Notes under the pieces: generated by a model
The model's input: the letters and a program-made list of their open reading frames with translations, nothing else
The model's database searches: none
Told to the model about the DNA's origin: nothing
Translations under genes and position numbers: made by a program
From: Halobacteriales archaeon QS_1_68_17
GTDB lineage: Archaea; Halobacteriota; Halobacteria; Halobacteriales; Haloarculaceae
Direction of reading: 5' to 3'
Length of the DNA: 61,596 nucleotides
Assembly (NCBI GenBank): GCA_003021105.1
Contig: PXRG01000024.1
Location: forward strand, 1-61,596
In this document: positions 34,751-43,873 of the stretch, piece by piece
How the letters are laid out: every line of letters begins with the position of its first letter
How positions within the stretch are numbered: the stretch's first letter is position 1

Positions 34751-35272
34751 ATGGTCGATCCGCACTCCGGAGTCGAGGAACCACCGGACGACACCGTCCA
34801 GACGGAGGTCGACGAGTTCGACAGCCTCGTCGGGATCGTCGCCGACGGCGTCGTGGGCGCGGCCGGCGGCCTCGTCGGGACGGCGCTCATGACGGTCGTC
34901 CTGCTGATCGCCGAGTCGATCGGCGCGTTCGACCGCTCGTCGTTCGCCGCGCTGACCGAACTGATCGGTCTCGGGGGGGTCGTTCCCCCGGTCCTGTTCG
35001 GCTACCTGCTGTTTCTGGCCGGCGGGATGATCACCTGGCCGCTGCTGTTCGCGTCGCTGATGGCCTACCTGCCGGGCGACAGGCCGCCCGCGACCGGCGT
35101 GGTCTTCGGGAGCGTCCTCTGGACTGGGTTCGCGCCCGCGTTCTACGCCGGCCAGACCGGTCTCGCGCTGGTCCTGTACGGCGTCCTCACGCTGGTCGCC
35201 CACTGGGCATACGGCTTCGGCGTCGGCATCGTCTTCGAGTACCTCGCCACCCGGCCGGAGACGCTCGTCTGA
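34751..35272 (+). CDS. Four-helix membrane protein (DUF6789-like)
   Basis: A 173-residue protein with an acidic N-terminus (HSGVEEPPDDTVQTEVDEFD). Four helices follow, including GLVGTALMTVVLLIAESIGA, VVPPVLFGYLLFLAGGMITW and VLTLVAHWAYGFGVGIVFEY. I recognise the haloarchaeal family I believe is DUF6789; no function is known. It starts 48 bp after the Dna2-like gene. Confidence 0.7.
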   Translation: MVDPHSGVEEPPDDTVQTEVDEFDSLVGIVADGVVGAAGGLVGTALMTVVLLIAESIGAFDRSSFAALTELIGLGGVVPPVLFGYLLFLAGGMITWPLLFASLMAYLPGDRPPATGVVFGSVLWTGFAPAFYAGQTGLALVLYGVLTLVAHWAYGFGVGIVFEYLATRPETLV

Positions 35273-35309
35273 TCGACAGCTACAGGAAGGAGGCCGCCCC
35301 CGAACCCGT

Positions 35310-36536
35310 ATGCTCACGCTGCCGCTGGGGGAGGGATCGATCACCGTGTCGCTCCCGGAGTGTGAGGTCACCGTCTGCGAACCGCCCGGCGGAGAGCCCG
35401 TGGACGTCCGGAGCGCGGCCGAGAGCGCCGTGTCGGAGCCACACGGGCCGTCGTTGCGCTCGCTGGCCGACTCCGGCGACGAGGTGGCGGTCGTCGTGAC
35501 CGACGTGACCCGGGCGACGCCCGACGACGTCCTCCTCGACGTCCTCCTGGCGGAACTCGCCGCCGCGGGCGTCGACCGGGAGGACGTGACGGTTGTCCTC
35601 GGGCTGGGACTCCACCGCCCGATGACGGACGCCGAGATCCGCGGCGCGCTCGGCGAACACGCCGACCTCGCCGAAAATCACGATCCCGACGCCGCGGTCT
35701 CGGTCGGCACGGTCGACGACTGCCAGGTGGCGGTCACCCCGGCCGTCGCGGCGGCCGACCTCGTCGTCTCGACCGGGATGGTTGAGCCTCACCAGTACGC
35801 CGGCTTCTCGGGCGGGGCCAAGACCGTCGCCATCGGCGCGGGGGCGGAACCGCTGATCAGGTACACCCACGGTCCGGAGATGCTCGCCCGGAGCGGCGTC
35901 CGCCTGGGCCGGATCGACGGGAACCCGTTCCGCGAAACCGTCGACCTGGCCGGCGACGAGATCGGCCTCAACTTCTGTCTGAACGTCCCCCACGGACCGC
36001 CGGGCGTCCTCGGCGCGAGCGCCGGGGAGCCACGGGCCGTCGTCGCCGACCTCGCGGCGACCGCGCGGGCGGCGCTGTCGGTGAGCGTCGACCGGACCTA
36101 CGACGCGGTCGTCGCGGGCGTCGGCGCACCCAAGGACGCGAACCTCTACCAGGCGACCCGGGCGGCGACCTACGTGATCCTCGGCGACCGGAACCCGCTC
36201 CGCCCCGGCGGCCGCGTCGTCCTCCCGGCGGCGCTCCCGGAGGGGGCCGGCGAGGGGACCGGCGAACGGCGCTTCTACGACCGCCTCTCGGCGGCCGACA
36301 GCGCCGCGGCGCTCTACGAGGAGATGCGCGCGGGCTACGAACCGGGCGCACAGCGCGCGTTCGTGGTCGCGCGGGCGCTTTGCGACCACGACATCTACGT
36401 CACGAACAGCGAAAGCCCGGCCGTCGTCGGGGAGTGTCTGATGCACAGCCGGGAGACGGTCGCCGACGCGGTCGCCCCCGGCAGCGAGGTGCTCGTCGTT
36501 CCGGACGCGCTCGACACGCTGCTGGTCGACGGATGA
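35310..36536 (+). CDS. LarA-like nickel-dependent racemase family protein
   Basis: A 408-residue protein of the lactate racemase (DUF2088) family, whose members use a nickel-pincer nucleotide to racemise or epimerise 2-hydroxy acids. Landmarks are VVVTDVTRATPDDVLL, VLGLGLHRPMTDAEI, STGMVEPHQYAGFSGGAKT and IRYTHGPEMLARSGV. The Lys of SGGAKT (about residue 171) aligns with the cofactor-tethering Lys, and His residues sit in the LHRP, EPHQ and YTHG motifs. No larB, larC or larE lies in the window, so the cofactor must be made elsewhere. The substrate may not be lactate. Confidence 0.85.
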   Translation: MLTLPLGEGSITVSLPECEVTVCEPPGGEPVDVRSAAESAVSEPHGPSLRSLADSGDEVAVVVTDVTRATPDDVLLDVLLAELAAAGVDREDVTVVLGLGLHRPMTDAEIRGALGEHADLAENHDPDAAVSVGTVDDCQVAVTPAVAAADLVVSTGMVEPHQYAGFSGGAKTVAIGAGAEPLIRYTHGPEMLARSGVRLGRIDGNPFRETVDLAGDEIGLNFCLNVPHGPPGVLGASAGEPRAVVADLAATARAALSVSVDRTYDAVVAGVGAPKDANLYQATRAATYVILGDRNPLRPGGRVVLPAALPEGAGEGTGERRFYDRLSAADSAAALYEEMRAGYEPGAQRAFVVARALCDHDIYVTNSESPAVVGECLMHSRETVADAVAPGSEVLVVPDALDTLLVDG

Positions 36537-36683
36537 AATGTCGCACGCGCGATATGCCTGACTGATTCTGACTGATTCGGGACGGGTCCGGCGCGCTGAC
36601 CGGCCGAATATTTCCCCCCGCACTTAGACATCAGTACCAGTTAACACAGATTTTCATCACAGTCCGTGATCAATTTCGACGAG

Positions 36684-38066
36684 ATGTCGAATCAAGAGAC
36701 GTCAAAAATGGGGGAAATGGAACATCCGAACCATCCGAGCGTCGGTCAGTCCGATCGCGTACTGCCGCGGAACCTGCGACAGACGGGGGACGCCGACATC
36801 GAGATGCTCATCTCGACACGGGTCCGCAAATCGCCGTTCTGGCACCTGTCCGTCCAGGAAGGGTGCTGGCGGGCGACAGTCTACAACCGGATGTATCACC
36901 CGCGGGGGATGATCGAACCGGAGGACGGGGGCCCGATGGCCGAGTACGACCTGCTCGTCAACGACGTGACGCTGTGGAACGTCGCGGTCGAGCGCCAGAT
37001 CCGCGTGAAAGGGCCGGACGCCGAGGCGCTCACCGACTATGTCATCACGCGCGACGCGACCGAGATCGAGACGATGCGCGGCAAGTACGTCATCCTCTGT
37101 AACGAGGACGGCGGCATCCTCAACGACCCGGTGCTGTTGCGCGTCGCCGAGGACGAATTCTGGTTCTCGATCTCGGACTCGACGCTCATGCAGTGGCTCC
37201 AGGGGGTCAACGTGGGCATGGACTTCGACGTCGAGATCGACGAGATCGACGTCTCTCCGATGCAGATCCAGGGGCCGAAATCCGTCGACGTGATGGAGGA
37301 GGTCGTCGGCCCGGAGGTCAACGACATTCCCTACTACGGCCTGATGGAAGCGGAGGTCAACGGCTGTCCGATCCTGGTCAGCCAGACCGGCTTCTCCGGC
37401 GAGAAGGGCTTCGAAATCTACGTGAAAGACTCGATGGAGAACGCCGAGGCGGTCTGGAACCCGGTCATGGAATCGGTCAGGGACCACGGCGGCGACGTCA
37501 TCGCGCCGTCGCACCACCGCCGGATCGCGGCCGGCATCCTCTCGTGGGGCCAGGACATGGACCACGAGACGTCGCCGTTCCAGGTCAACCTTGGCTACCA
37601 GGTGCCCGACGACAAGGACGCCGACTACGTCGGCAAGGAGGAACTCGAACGCCAGAAGGAACTCATCGAGAACGGCGAGTACCCGTTCGAACTCAAGATG
37701 GTCGGGCTCAAGATGGCCGGCGAACCGGTCCGGGACTACGCGTCAGACTTCTGGATCGTGTCCGATCCCGAGACGGGCGAGGAGTGTGGCTACGTCACGT
37801 CGCCGTGGTGGAACCCGGACCTCGAGGTCAACGTCGCACTCGCCCACGTCCCGGCCGAGAAGCTCCCCGACGGCGTGGTCCTCGACGACGGGATCTACGA
37901 CGCCGACGTCGACGTGGAGTTCCAGGTCCACGTCCCCGACGAGTACGCCGAGGAACCCGGCGAACCCGTCTACGCGAAGGTTTCTGAGGTGCCGTTCGTC
38001 GAGTCGGTCAACCCGAGCGCCCGCGAGCAGGCGAAACTCCACGCCCGCGAAGAGGCACAGGACTGA
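36684..38066 (+). CDS. GcvT-fold aminomethyltransferase-like protein, DmdA-like
   Basis: A 460-residue tetrahydrofolate-dependent GcvT-fold protein. NDPVLLRVAEDEFWFSISDS, SPMQIQGPKSVDVM, GFSGEKGFEIYV and GILSWGQDMDHETSPFQVNL match dimethylsulfoniopropionate demethylase DmdA and related demethylases better than glycine-cleavage T protein. No gcvH or gcvP genes are adjacent. The C-terminus is about 90 residues longer than in bacterial DmdA. I favour ATG 36684 (MSNQETSKMGEMEHPNHP); GTG 36666 or ATG 36717 are possible. Other methylated substrates, such as O-methyl aromatics handled by related enzymes, cannot be excluded. Confidence 0.75.
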   Translation: MSNQETSKMGEMEHPNHPSVGQSDRVLPRNLRQTGDADIEMLISTRVRKSPFWHLSVQEGCWRATVYNRMYHPRGMIEPEDGGPMAEYDLLVNDVTLWNVAVERQIRVKGPDAEALTDYVITRDATEIETMRGKYVILCNEDGGILNDPVLLRVAEDEFWFSISDSTLMQWLQGVNVGMDFDVEIDEIDVSPMQIQGPKSVDVMEEVVGPEVNDIPYYGLMEAEVNGCPILVSQTGFSGEKGFEIYVKDSMENAEAVWNPVMESVRDHGGDVIAPSHHRRIAAGILSWGQDMDHETSPFQVNLGYQVPDDKDADYVGKEELERQKELIENGEYPFELKMVGLKMAGEPVRDYASDFWIVSDPETGEECGYVTSPWWNPDLEVNVALAHVPAEKLPDGVVLDDGIYDADVDVEFQVHVPDEYAEEPGEPVYAKVSEVPFVESVNPSAREQAKLHAREEAQD

Positions 38067-38194
38067 GCGACGACGCCGTCCCGATTCGTCGGTCGGTGAA
38101 GCCGGGGCGTGACTCCGGGTGCCGGACGAACGCGGGACGACGCGCTTCCGCTACGGGCGGCTTGTGACGACGTTCGGTCTCCCAGGGTGGTCGG

Positions 38195-40948
38195 CTACGA
38201 CCCCTCGCGGGTCGCTGTGGCCGGTGGGCCGTCGTCGATTTCGTCGACGACCCGTTCGTGGAACTCCCGGAGCACCCGGCTCTCGTCCGCCGCGAGTACT
38301 ACGTCGCTGGCCATCAACGTCGCCAGCCCGAACGCCCGCGGGGTCGGCGTGTCCACCCGGTAGTGTTCGACGGCCACCTCGCCGGCCGCGATGTCCCGGA
38401 GCACCGACTCGATGCCCGCCACGTTCAGTTTGTCCTCCAGTATCTCCCGGTAGGTCTCCTCGATGACGGCGAACTCCGGGAGGTCCTCCGCGAACCCCAG
38501 CAGCATCTCGCTGGAGACCTGCTGTTCGCTGGCGGACTTCTCGTAACCCTTGTACCGTTTCAGGATCATCAGGGCCCGGGTGGCGTTGATCCGGAAGTAC
38601 CGCTGGAGCAGGTCGGTCCCGTCGAGGCTCTCCCGGAGGTCGGCCCGCACCTCGCCGGGATCGATATCCCGGACGAGCCGTTCGACGTCCACCTTTCGAT
38701 TCAGCGGCATCGAGAGGGTAAAGCCGTTGTCCGCGACGGCGACGGTGACGTTCGCGTTGGCCGCCTGTGCGACCCGGTAGGCCAGCAGCCGCGAGAAGCC
38801 GTCGTTGAACCGCCGGCCGTAGTTCGAGTGGACGTAGTAGTGGCGCTCGTAGGACTCCCGGTCCATCTCCTCCTCGATGGCCAGCCGGCGGTCGGTGCTG
38901 ACGCTCTCGGGGCCGGCGTACCTGACCTGCTGGTCGAACATCCGGGCGATGGCGCGGACGCTGTCGTCGTCGACCGGGAACTCCCGGAGCCAGGTCCGGA
39001 CCGCGGGCGTCCCGCCCTCGGCCAGCCGGTCCAACAGTTCCCGCTGGAAGGACAGTATCTCCCGGCCGAGATCGTACGACAGCGGCAACCGCTCGGAGAA
39101 CCACGAGGGCACCGTCGGCCGGGCGCTGGTTGGGTCGACGTAGACGTTCGACCCGCGGCGGTAGCGGTACTCGTACCGGTCGCCCCCGAGGACGAACACG
39201 TCGCCTTTCTCCAGGGTGTCGAGGTACTCCTCGTCGAGGTTGCCGACCCACTGGTCGTCCCCGCGCGTGTAGACGTCGCAGGTGAACGAGTCCGGGATGG
39301 TGCCGATGTTGGTCATGTAAATCACCCGCGCCAGTCGGCCCCGCTTGCCGATCAGCGGCTCCCCCACCGGGAATGCCTCGTAGTGGTGGTCGCCGTCGGG
39401 CGGGTCGTTGGTGTCGCGCCAGACCTTCGCGTAGACGTTTTTCTCCTCCAGCCCGGGGTAGTCGGCGGTGAGATACCGCATCAACGTCTCGAAGTCGGCG
39501 TCCGAGTAGTTCCGGTAGGGGTAGGCCCGCCCGAGGATCGCCCGCACCTCGGACTCCCTGCGGGGGCCGTTGATCGCCATGCCGTAGACGTGCTGGGCAG
39601 CCACGTCCTGGGCGTTCTCAGGGACGAACACCCGGTCGACGAATCCCTCCTCGGCCTTCCGGAGCATGACCGCACACTCGACCAGTTCGTCCCGGTCGAG
39701 CGCGAACACCCGGCCCGTGACCGTCTCGCCCAGCTGGTGGCCTGCCCGCCCGACCCGCTGGAGGAGGGCCGCGACCGACTTCGGGGAGCCGACCTGCACC
39801 ACCAGATCGAGGTGCGGCATGTCGATCCCGAGTTCGAGACTCGTCGAGGTGGTCACGACGTCGAGCGACCCCTCCTTGAGCCGCCGCTCGACGGCCCCTC
39901 GTTTCTCCTTCGAGAGGCTCCCGTGGTGACAGCCGGAGTTTCCCTCGTGGTAGTCGTCGAACCGCTCGCGGAGGTTGTGGAGCACCCGCTCGGCCCCGGA
40001 CCGGGTGTTCGTGAACACGAGGGTGTTCGTGTGGTCCTGGACCAGGCCGTGGAGCCGGTCGTAGAACCGGCCGGTCACCACCTCCCGGGGCGTGTGGATC
40101 AGGTCGTCCGTCGGGCAACACAGCCGGATGTCGAACTCGCGGACGAACCGCGCGTCGACGATTTCGTAGTCGCGGGGGTCGCCGCCCGGCCGCTCGCGCC
40201 CGACCAGGAACTCGGCCATCGCGTCGAGCGGTTCGACCGTCGCGGAACAGCCGATCCGGGTCGGCGACCCGTCCGCGAGCGCCTCCAGCCGCTCTAGGCT
40301 GACCGAGAGGTGGGTCCCTCGCTTGCTCTCAGCGAGGCTGTGGATCTCGTCGACGATGACGTACTCGACGGTCCGGAGTTTCTCGCGGAACTTCGGCGAA
40401 TTGAGCAGGATCGCCAGCGTCTCCGGCGTCGTATTCAGGATGTGTGGCGTCTCCGATAGCATCCGCTGGCGCTCGGCGTCGTCGGTGTCGCCGTGCCTGA
40501 TCGCGTGTCTGATCTCGACGTCCTCCCCGCGGTCGGCCAGCCGGTCGGTGATCCCCGCCAGCGGGACCTCCAGGTTCCTGTGAATGTCGTTGGCCAGCGA
40601 CTTCAGCGGCGACACGTACAGACAGTAGACCGAATTGTCGAGCCCCCCGTCGCGGCCGCGGGCGAATAGTTCGTTGATGATGCCCGAGAAGGACGCGAGC
40701 GTCTTTCCCGAGCCCGTCGGGGCACAGATGAGGGCGTTCTCGTCCGCGTGGATGAGGGGGATGGCCTCTTTCTGTGGCGGCGTGAAAAAGCCGCCGTTGT
40801 CGGGCACGAACGCGCCGAACTCGTCGACCCACCACTCGCGGAACACCGGTTCCAGCAGGTCGAGCACGTCCCCGTCGTCGATCCCCACCTGTTCCGGATC
40901 GAAGGGGTAGTCTACACTGGCCTCTGCCAGCAACTCGCGTCCTCCCAT
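38195..40948 (-). CDS. Lhr-family SF2 DNA helicase
   Basis: A 917-residue ATP-dependent helicase. Motif I is ICAPTGSGKTLASFSG (near residue 80). Motif II is VIVDEIHSLAESKRG (DEIH, near 200). Motif III is IGCSATVEPLDAM and motif IV LVFTNTRSGAERVL. Motif V is TTSTSLELGIDMPHLDLVVQ and motif VI LLQRVGRAGHQ. The C-terminal winged-helix and Lhr-specific region (RFNDGFSRLLAYRVA...GFAEDLPEFAVIEE) is complete. Lhr acts in repair of stalled forks in bacteria and archaea. Length is normal for archaeal Lhr-type proteins. It is convergent with the DmdA-like gene. Confidence 0.92.
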   Translation of the reverse strand: MGGRELLAEASVDYPFDPEQVGIDDGDVLDLLEPVFREWWVDEFGAFVPDNGGFFTPPQKEAIPLIHADENALICAPTGSGKTLASFSGIINELFARGRDGGLDNSVYCLYVSPLKSLANDIHRNLEVPLAGITDRLADRGEDVEIRHAIRHGDTDDAERQRMLSETPHILNTTPETLAILLNSPKFREKLRTVEYVIVDEIHSLAESKRGTHLSVSLERLEALADGSPTRIGCSATVEPLDAMAEFLVGRERPGGDPRDYEIVDARFVREFDIRLCCPTDDLIHTPREVVTGRFYDRLHGLVQDHTNTLVFTNTRSGAERVLHNLRERFDDYHEGNSGCHHGSLSKEKRGAVERRLKEGSLDVVTTSTSLELGIDMPHLDLVVQVGSPKSVAALLQRVGRAGHQLGETVTGRVFALDRDELVECAVMLRKAEEGFVDRVFVPENAQDVAAQHVYGMAINGPRRESEVRAILGRAYPYRNYSDADFETLMRYLTADYPGLEEKNVYAKVWRDTNDPPDGDHHYEAFPVGEPLIGKRGRLARVIYMTNIGTIPDSFTCDVYTRGDDQWVGNLDEEYLDTLEKGDVFVLGGDRYEYRYRRGSNVYVDPTSARPTVPSWFSERLPLSYDLGREILSFQRELLDRLAEGGTPAVRTWLREFPVDDDSVRAIARMFDQQVRYAGPESVSTDRRLAIEEEMDRESYERHYYVHSNYGRRFNDGFSRLLAYRVAQAANANVTVAVADNGFTLSMPLNRKVDVERLVRDIDPGEVRADLRESLDGTDLLQRYFRINATRALMILKRYKGYEKSASEQQVSSEMLLGFAEDLPEFAVIEETYREILEDKLNVAGIESVLRDIAAGEVAVEHYRVDTPTPRAFGLATLMASDVVLAADESRVLREFHERVVDEIDDGPPATATREGS

Positions 40949-41742
40949 GTGGCCTCCCGGGTCGTTGGGTCCGGCCGGTCAAGACAGTTTGGACACCGCG
41001 GCGAAAGTGAACTACCCAACCCTGTTCGCGTTGACACGCTCGCTGAGGGTGGGGCTTCCTGGTTCCGCGACACGCTTTTTCACGGACGGTCGGCTTGCGC
41101 CGACAGTCCGCGCAGGGAACGCAGTCTCCGCAGGCGTGGATTCGGAGTGTCCCACTCCTACTCGGTGGTGATGGCGTAATTCATCCCGACCGCCTTTCTT
41201 GTCGGGCTCTAAGCCGAGACGATGAGTAGCTGCCATCACACTTCCAGTCTTCGACTGGCAGTGTTGTAAATGCCCGGCACAGAGTACTGTGCTCCTTGTG
41301 CGCTTGCGCGGACTGCAGTGCTCGTTGAGGACGGGGGCTTAGTGCCGCCCTCGCTGTCCGCCGTCGCGCGTCCCCGTTCCCGGACTGCGGTGCTCGTTGA
41401 GGACTGGGGCCTAGTGCCTGCAATCAGCTAAAAATTCGAGTCCTATCCCGAGGGCCGCCGACACTAGACAGTTCGGAACCAGCCGACTCGACGTCGCGCG
41501 AATCGATCAGGTCCAGTACTACGAATGGCTCGTGGTTGGAGTTATCTGGCTCCAGTCGCTTCTGCCAAGCCCTGTCCGACTTCGCAGAGGCCTTTCCAGA
41601 TGATACTCCCGGCCAGGGGATGCTGGTGAATAGTAAAAATATTGGGTTGGCGGGCTGTTTCCGCTCGAATCAATCCTCGCGTGCGGCAGTTGACATCGAA
41701 GCCACGCCGCTTATGATGGTCCCGCAACTAGTCACGCTGACA
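40949..41742. other. 794-bp non-coding region with IS200/IS605-like debris
   Basis: No convincing protein gene. From about 41015 the sequence resembles ends and leaders of haloarchaeal IS200/IS605 (IS1341-type) elements as I remember them. The stem CCCAACCCT (41015-41023) pairs with AGGGTGGGG (41046-41054) with one mismatch, followed by CTTCCTGG. A 38-bp repeat pair follows (listed separately). Open frames here that recur in haloarchaeal annotation (for example on the minus strand at 41012-41239) look like by-products of this element sequence. The last 150 bp hold the promoter of the next small gene (TTATGAT near 41711). Confidence 0.5.
41309..41418 (+). repeat. Pair of 38-bp direct repeats
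   Basis: CGGACTGCAGTGCTCGTTGA...TTAGTGCC (41309-41346) recurs at 41381-41418 with three mismatches and a 72-bp period. A shorter, weaker version (ACTGTGCTCCTTGTG) precedes them near 41287. They belong to the transposon-like debris and may be a duplicated element end. Confidence 0.7.
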
Positions 41743-41934
41743 ATGGAGTTTACCCTCGGAACGTCCCTCGGTGTGCTGGTCGTGCTGGTCGCGCTCGGCG
41801 TCGCGGGGCTGGTCGGCGGCGGCATGATGACCCTGCAGACGACGCTGATGATGGTCGCCCCGTCGATGCTGGTGTTCGGGCTGATCGCGTTCGCGCTCGG
41901 GATGAAACACGGGGAGTTCCGGGCGACGCGCTGA
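41743..41934 (+). CDS. Small two-helix membrane protein (DUF7333-like)
   Basis: A 63-residue protein, MEFTLGTSLGVLVVLVALGV, with a second helix MVAPSMLVFGLIAFALGMKH and the end GEFRATR. The GGGMMTLQTTLMMV loop between helices is conserved in a haloarchaeal family I believe is DUF7333. A TTATGAT box about 30 bases upstream suits a leaderless transcript. No known function. Confidence 0.65.
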   Translation: MEFTLGTSLGVLVVLVALGVAGLVGGGMMTLQTTLMMVAPSMLVFGLIAFALGMKHGEFRATR

Positions 41935-41988
41935 CCGCCGGGGACGGACAGTGACTTGAGGCCCCCGACCGACCTCACGGGCATGGGC

Positions 41989-42658
41989 ATGCGCGTCACT
42001 TTTCTCGGAACGGGCAGCGCGATGCCGACCGGCGAGCGGTTCCAGACCGGCATCCTCGTCGAGTCGGGCGAGCACAGGATCCTGGTCGACTGCGGGAGCG
42101 GCGTCCTCCACGGGCTCTCGCGGACCGACGCGGGCTACGAGGGCGTCGACACGGTGTTGCTGACACACCACCACCTCGACCACGTCTCGGACCTGCTGGT
42201 GTTGCTAAAGGCGCGCTGGCTGGCCGGCGAGGAGACGCTCACCGTCGCAGGCCCCGGCGGGACGACGGCGCTCGTGCGCGACCTGCTGTCGATCCACGAG
42301 TACATGCAACTCGCTGCCGTGTCACGCCTACCGGCTGACGCCCATCGGGCCGGACGGACCGACCTTCGTCTACAGCGGCGACACCGAGGCGTTCCCCGAG
42401 TTGATCGAGTTCGCGGACGGCGCGGACCTGCTCGCCCACGACTGCTCGTTCCCGGACGAGGTAGACGTCTCGAACCACCCGACGCCGTCGTCGCTGGGCC
42501 GCGCGCTCGCGGCGGCCGACGCCGAGATAAGGGAGGTCGTCCTCACACACCTGTACCCGCACACCGAGGGTCGCCACGACGAGATGCGCGACGCCCTCGG
42601 TGCCCACTACGACGGGTCGGTGGAGTTCGCCCGGGACGGCCTCGCGGTGGAACTCTAG
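41989..42658 (+). pseudogene. Metallo-beta-lactamase-fold hydrolase (RNase Z-like), broken by deletion and frameshift
   Basis: The N-terminus MRVTFLGTGSAMPTGERFQT and the zinc motif LLTHHHLDHVSD are intact, up to LLSIHEYMQ (about 42312). There the frame changes. The C-terminal half continues one frame away (AYRLTPIGPDGPTFVYSGDT, LLAHDCSFPDEVDVSNHPTP, VVLTHLYPHTEG) to the stop at 42658. Relatives have some 35-40 residues between these blocks, so over 100 bases are missing in a non-triplet number. The remaining zinc ligands are spread over two frames, so no active enzyme can be made. The stop overlaps that of the kinase gene by CTAG. Confidence 0.8.
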
Positions 42659-43812
42659 ACCCGCTCGAAGGTAAGCCGGAACGTTGCGCCGCCCGCGTCG
42701 CTCTCGCCGACGTCGATGTCCCCGCCGTAGGACTCCAGTAGCATGTCGACGAACCCGAGCCCGAACCCGCTGCCCTCGCTGTCGGGGCCCTTGACGCCCA
42801 TCTCGAAGAGGTCCTCGTGGAGGTCCTCAGGGATGCCGCGCCCGTCGTCCGCGACGGTGACGGTTACCTCTTTTTGATCGGCGTCGGCGACCGAGAGCCG
42901 GACAGTCACCGCTCTTTCGTTGTGGACGGCGGCGTTCGCCAGGAGGTTCGTCAGCATCCGCTCCAGGAGGTCGCCGCCGAACACGTCGTAGTCGAACGCC
43001 TCGGGATCGTACTCGACGGACAGCGACTCGTACTGGTCGGTGACGGTCCCGACGGCGTTCTCGATGACCGGCCGGAGGGGACGCGGTTCCGGTTCCTCCT
43101 GTTCTTCGAGCGTCGACATGAGGTTGCCGATGCGGTCGATGAGGTCGATGGCGTGGTCGGCCGAGTTGCTGATCCGCTCGGCGTACTCCTCGGCGTCGCC
43201 GTCCCCGAGCGTCCGGAGGTGGTCCGCGAACGCCGAGATGACCTGGAGGTCGTTGCCCAGGTCGTGTCTGAGCAACCGGTCGTACATCTCGACCATCTCC
43301 TTTCGCTTTTCGAGGTCGCGGGTGATGCGTTCGAGGCGCTCGCGCGACCGGATGTTGTCGAGCGCGGTCGCCGCGTGCGCGGCGAGAATCTCCAGCGGCC
43401 GGGCTGCCTCGTCGCCGAACGACTCCTCCGTCGGCGACCGGACCACGAGCACCGCGCGCACGCTCCCGACGATCTCGGCCGGGGCCGCCAGCGTCCCCTG
43501 GACTTTGGGATCGCCGTCGATCCCCGCCTTTTCGCCCTCGACGACGACCGTCTCCCCCCGCTCGTAGGCCGCACGGGCCGTTTCGCTCGGGCTTTCGCCC
43601 GGCGATAGCTCCGGGTACGTGCTGTCGAGGACGCGCAACTCCCCGTCTCCGACCTCAACGAACGTCGCGTACGGGAACTCGAACAGCAACTCCATCGCCT
43701 CGAGCGTCAGCGAAACCACCTCCTCTGCCGACCGAGACCTGTTGAGCGCGTGTCCGTACTTGTTGAGGTCCGCGACCTGCCGCGCGAAGTTCTGTTTCTC
43801 CTCGAAACTCAT
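42655..43812 (-). CDS. Cytosolic GAF-domain sensor histidine kinase
   Basis: A 385-residue kinase without membrane helices. A helical start (MSFEEKQNFARQVADLNKYG) leads to a GAF domain (about residues 30-165, LEAMELLFEFPYATFVEVG, AAHAATALDNIRSRERLERI). The dimerisation/phosphoacceptor helix has His in YDRLLRHDLGNDLQV (about 184). The ATPase domain has N box TNLLANAAVHN, G1 VTVADDGRGIPEDL and G2 GSGFGLGFVDMLLESYGG. This is the bacterio-opsin activator-like kinase type common in haloarchaea. No partner regulator is adjacent. ATG 43812 follows a strong TATA box. Confidence 0.9.
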   Translation of the reverse strand: MSFEEKQNFARQVADLNKYGHALNRSRSAEEVVSLTLEAMELLFEFPYATFVEVGDGELRVLDSTYPELSPGESPSETARAAYERGETVVVEGEKAGIDGDPKVQGTLAAPAEIVGSVRAVLVVRSPTEESFGDEAARPLEILAAHAATALDNIRSRERLERITRDLEKRKEMVEMYDRLLRHDLGNDLQVISAFADHLRTLGDGDAEEYAERISNSADHAIDLIDRIGNLMSTLEEQEEPEPRPLRPVIENAVGTVTDQYESLSVEYDPEAFDYDVFGGDLLERMLTNLLANAAVHNERAVTVRLSVADADQKEVTVTVADDGRGIPEDLHEDLFEMGVKGPDSEGSGFGLGFVDMLLESYGGDIDVGESDAGGATFRLTFERV

Positions 43813-43842
43813 CCGAGTCAGATAAGTTGTTGACACTACTGC

Positions 43843-43860
43843 GATGATAGTATAAAAACT
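43843..43860 (-). promoter_or_regulatory. Promoter of the histidine kinase gene
   Basis: On the minus strand AAGTTTTTATACTATCAT contains a near-consensus haloarchaeal TATA box (TTTTTATA), about 38 bases before the ATG at 43812, giving a short leader of roughly 12-15 bases. It lies just downstream of the element end at 43874. Confidence 0.65.
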
Positions 43861-43873
43861 TGTGGACGGGCTT

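Noticed and set aside
36537-36683. Glycine-type riboswitch or other leader RNA before the GcvT-like gene
   Set aside because: Only a small tandem TGACTGATTC (36559-36578) is present; no aptamer-like pairing, and such riboswitches are not expected here.
41012-41239. Minus-strand open frame that recurs in haloarchaeal annotations
   Set aside because: It lies wholly in transposon-like non-coding sequence and has no domain or plausible start signal.
41470-41590. Short plus-strand frame with a hydrophobic run (QYYEWLVVGVIWLQ)
   Set aside because: No start codon context, no family, and it ends in debris; too weak to call.
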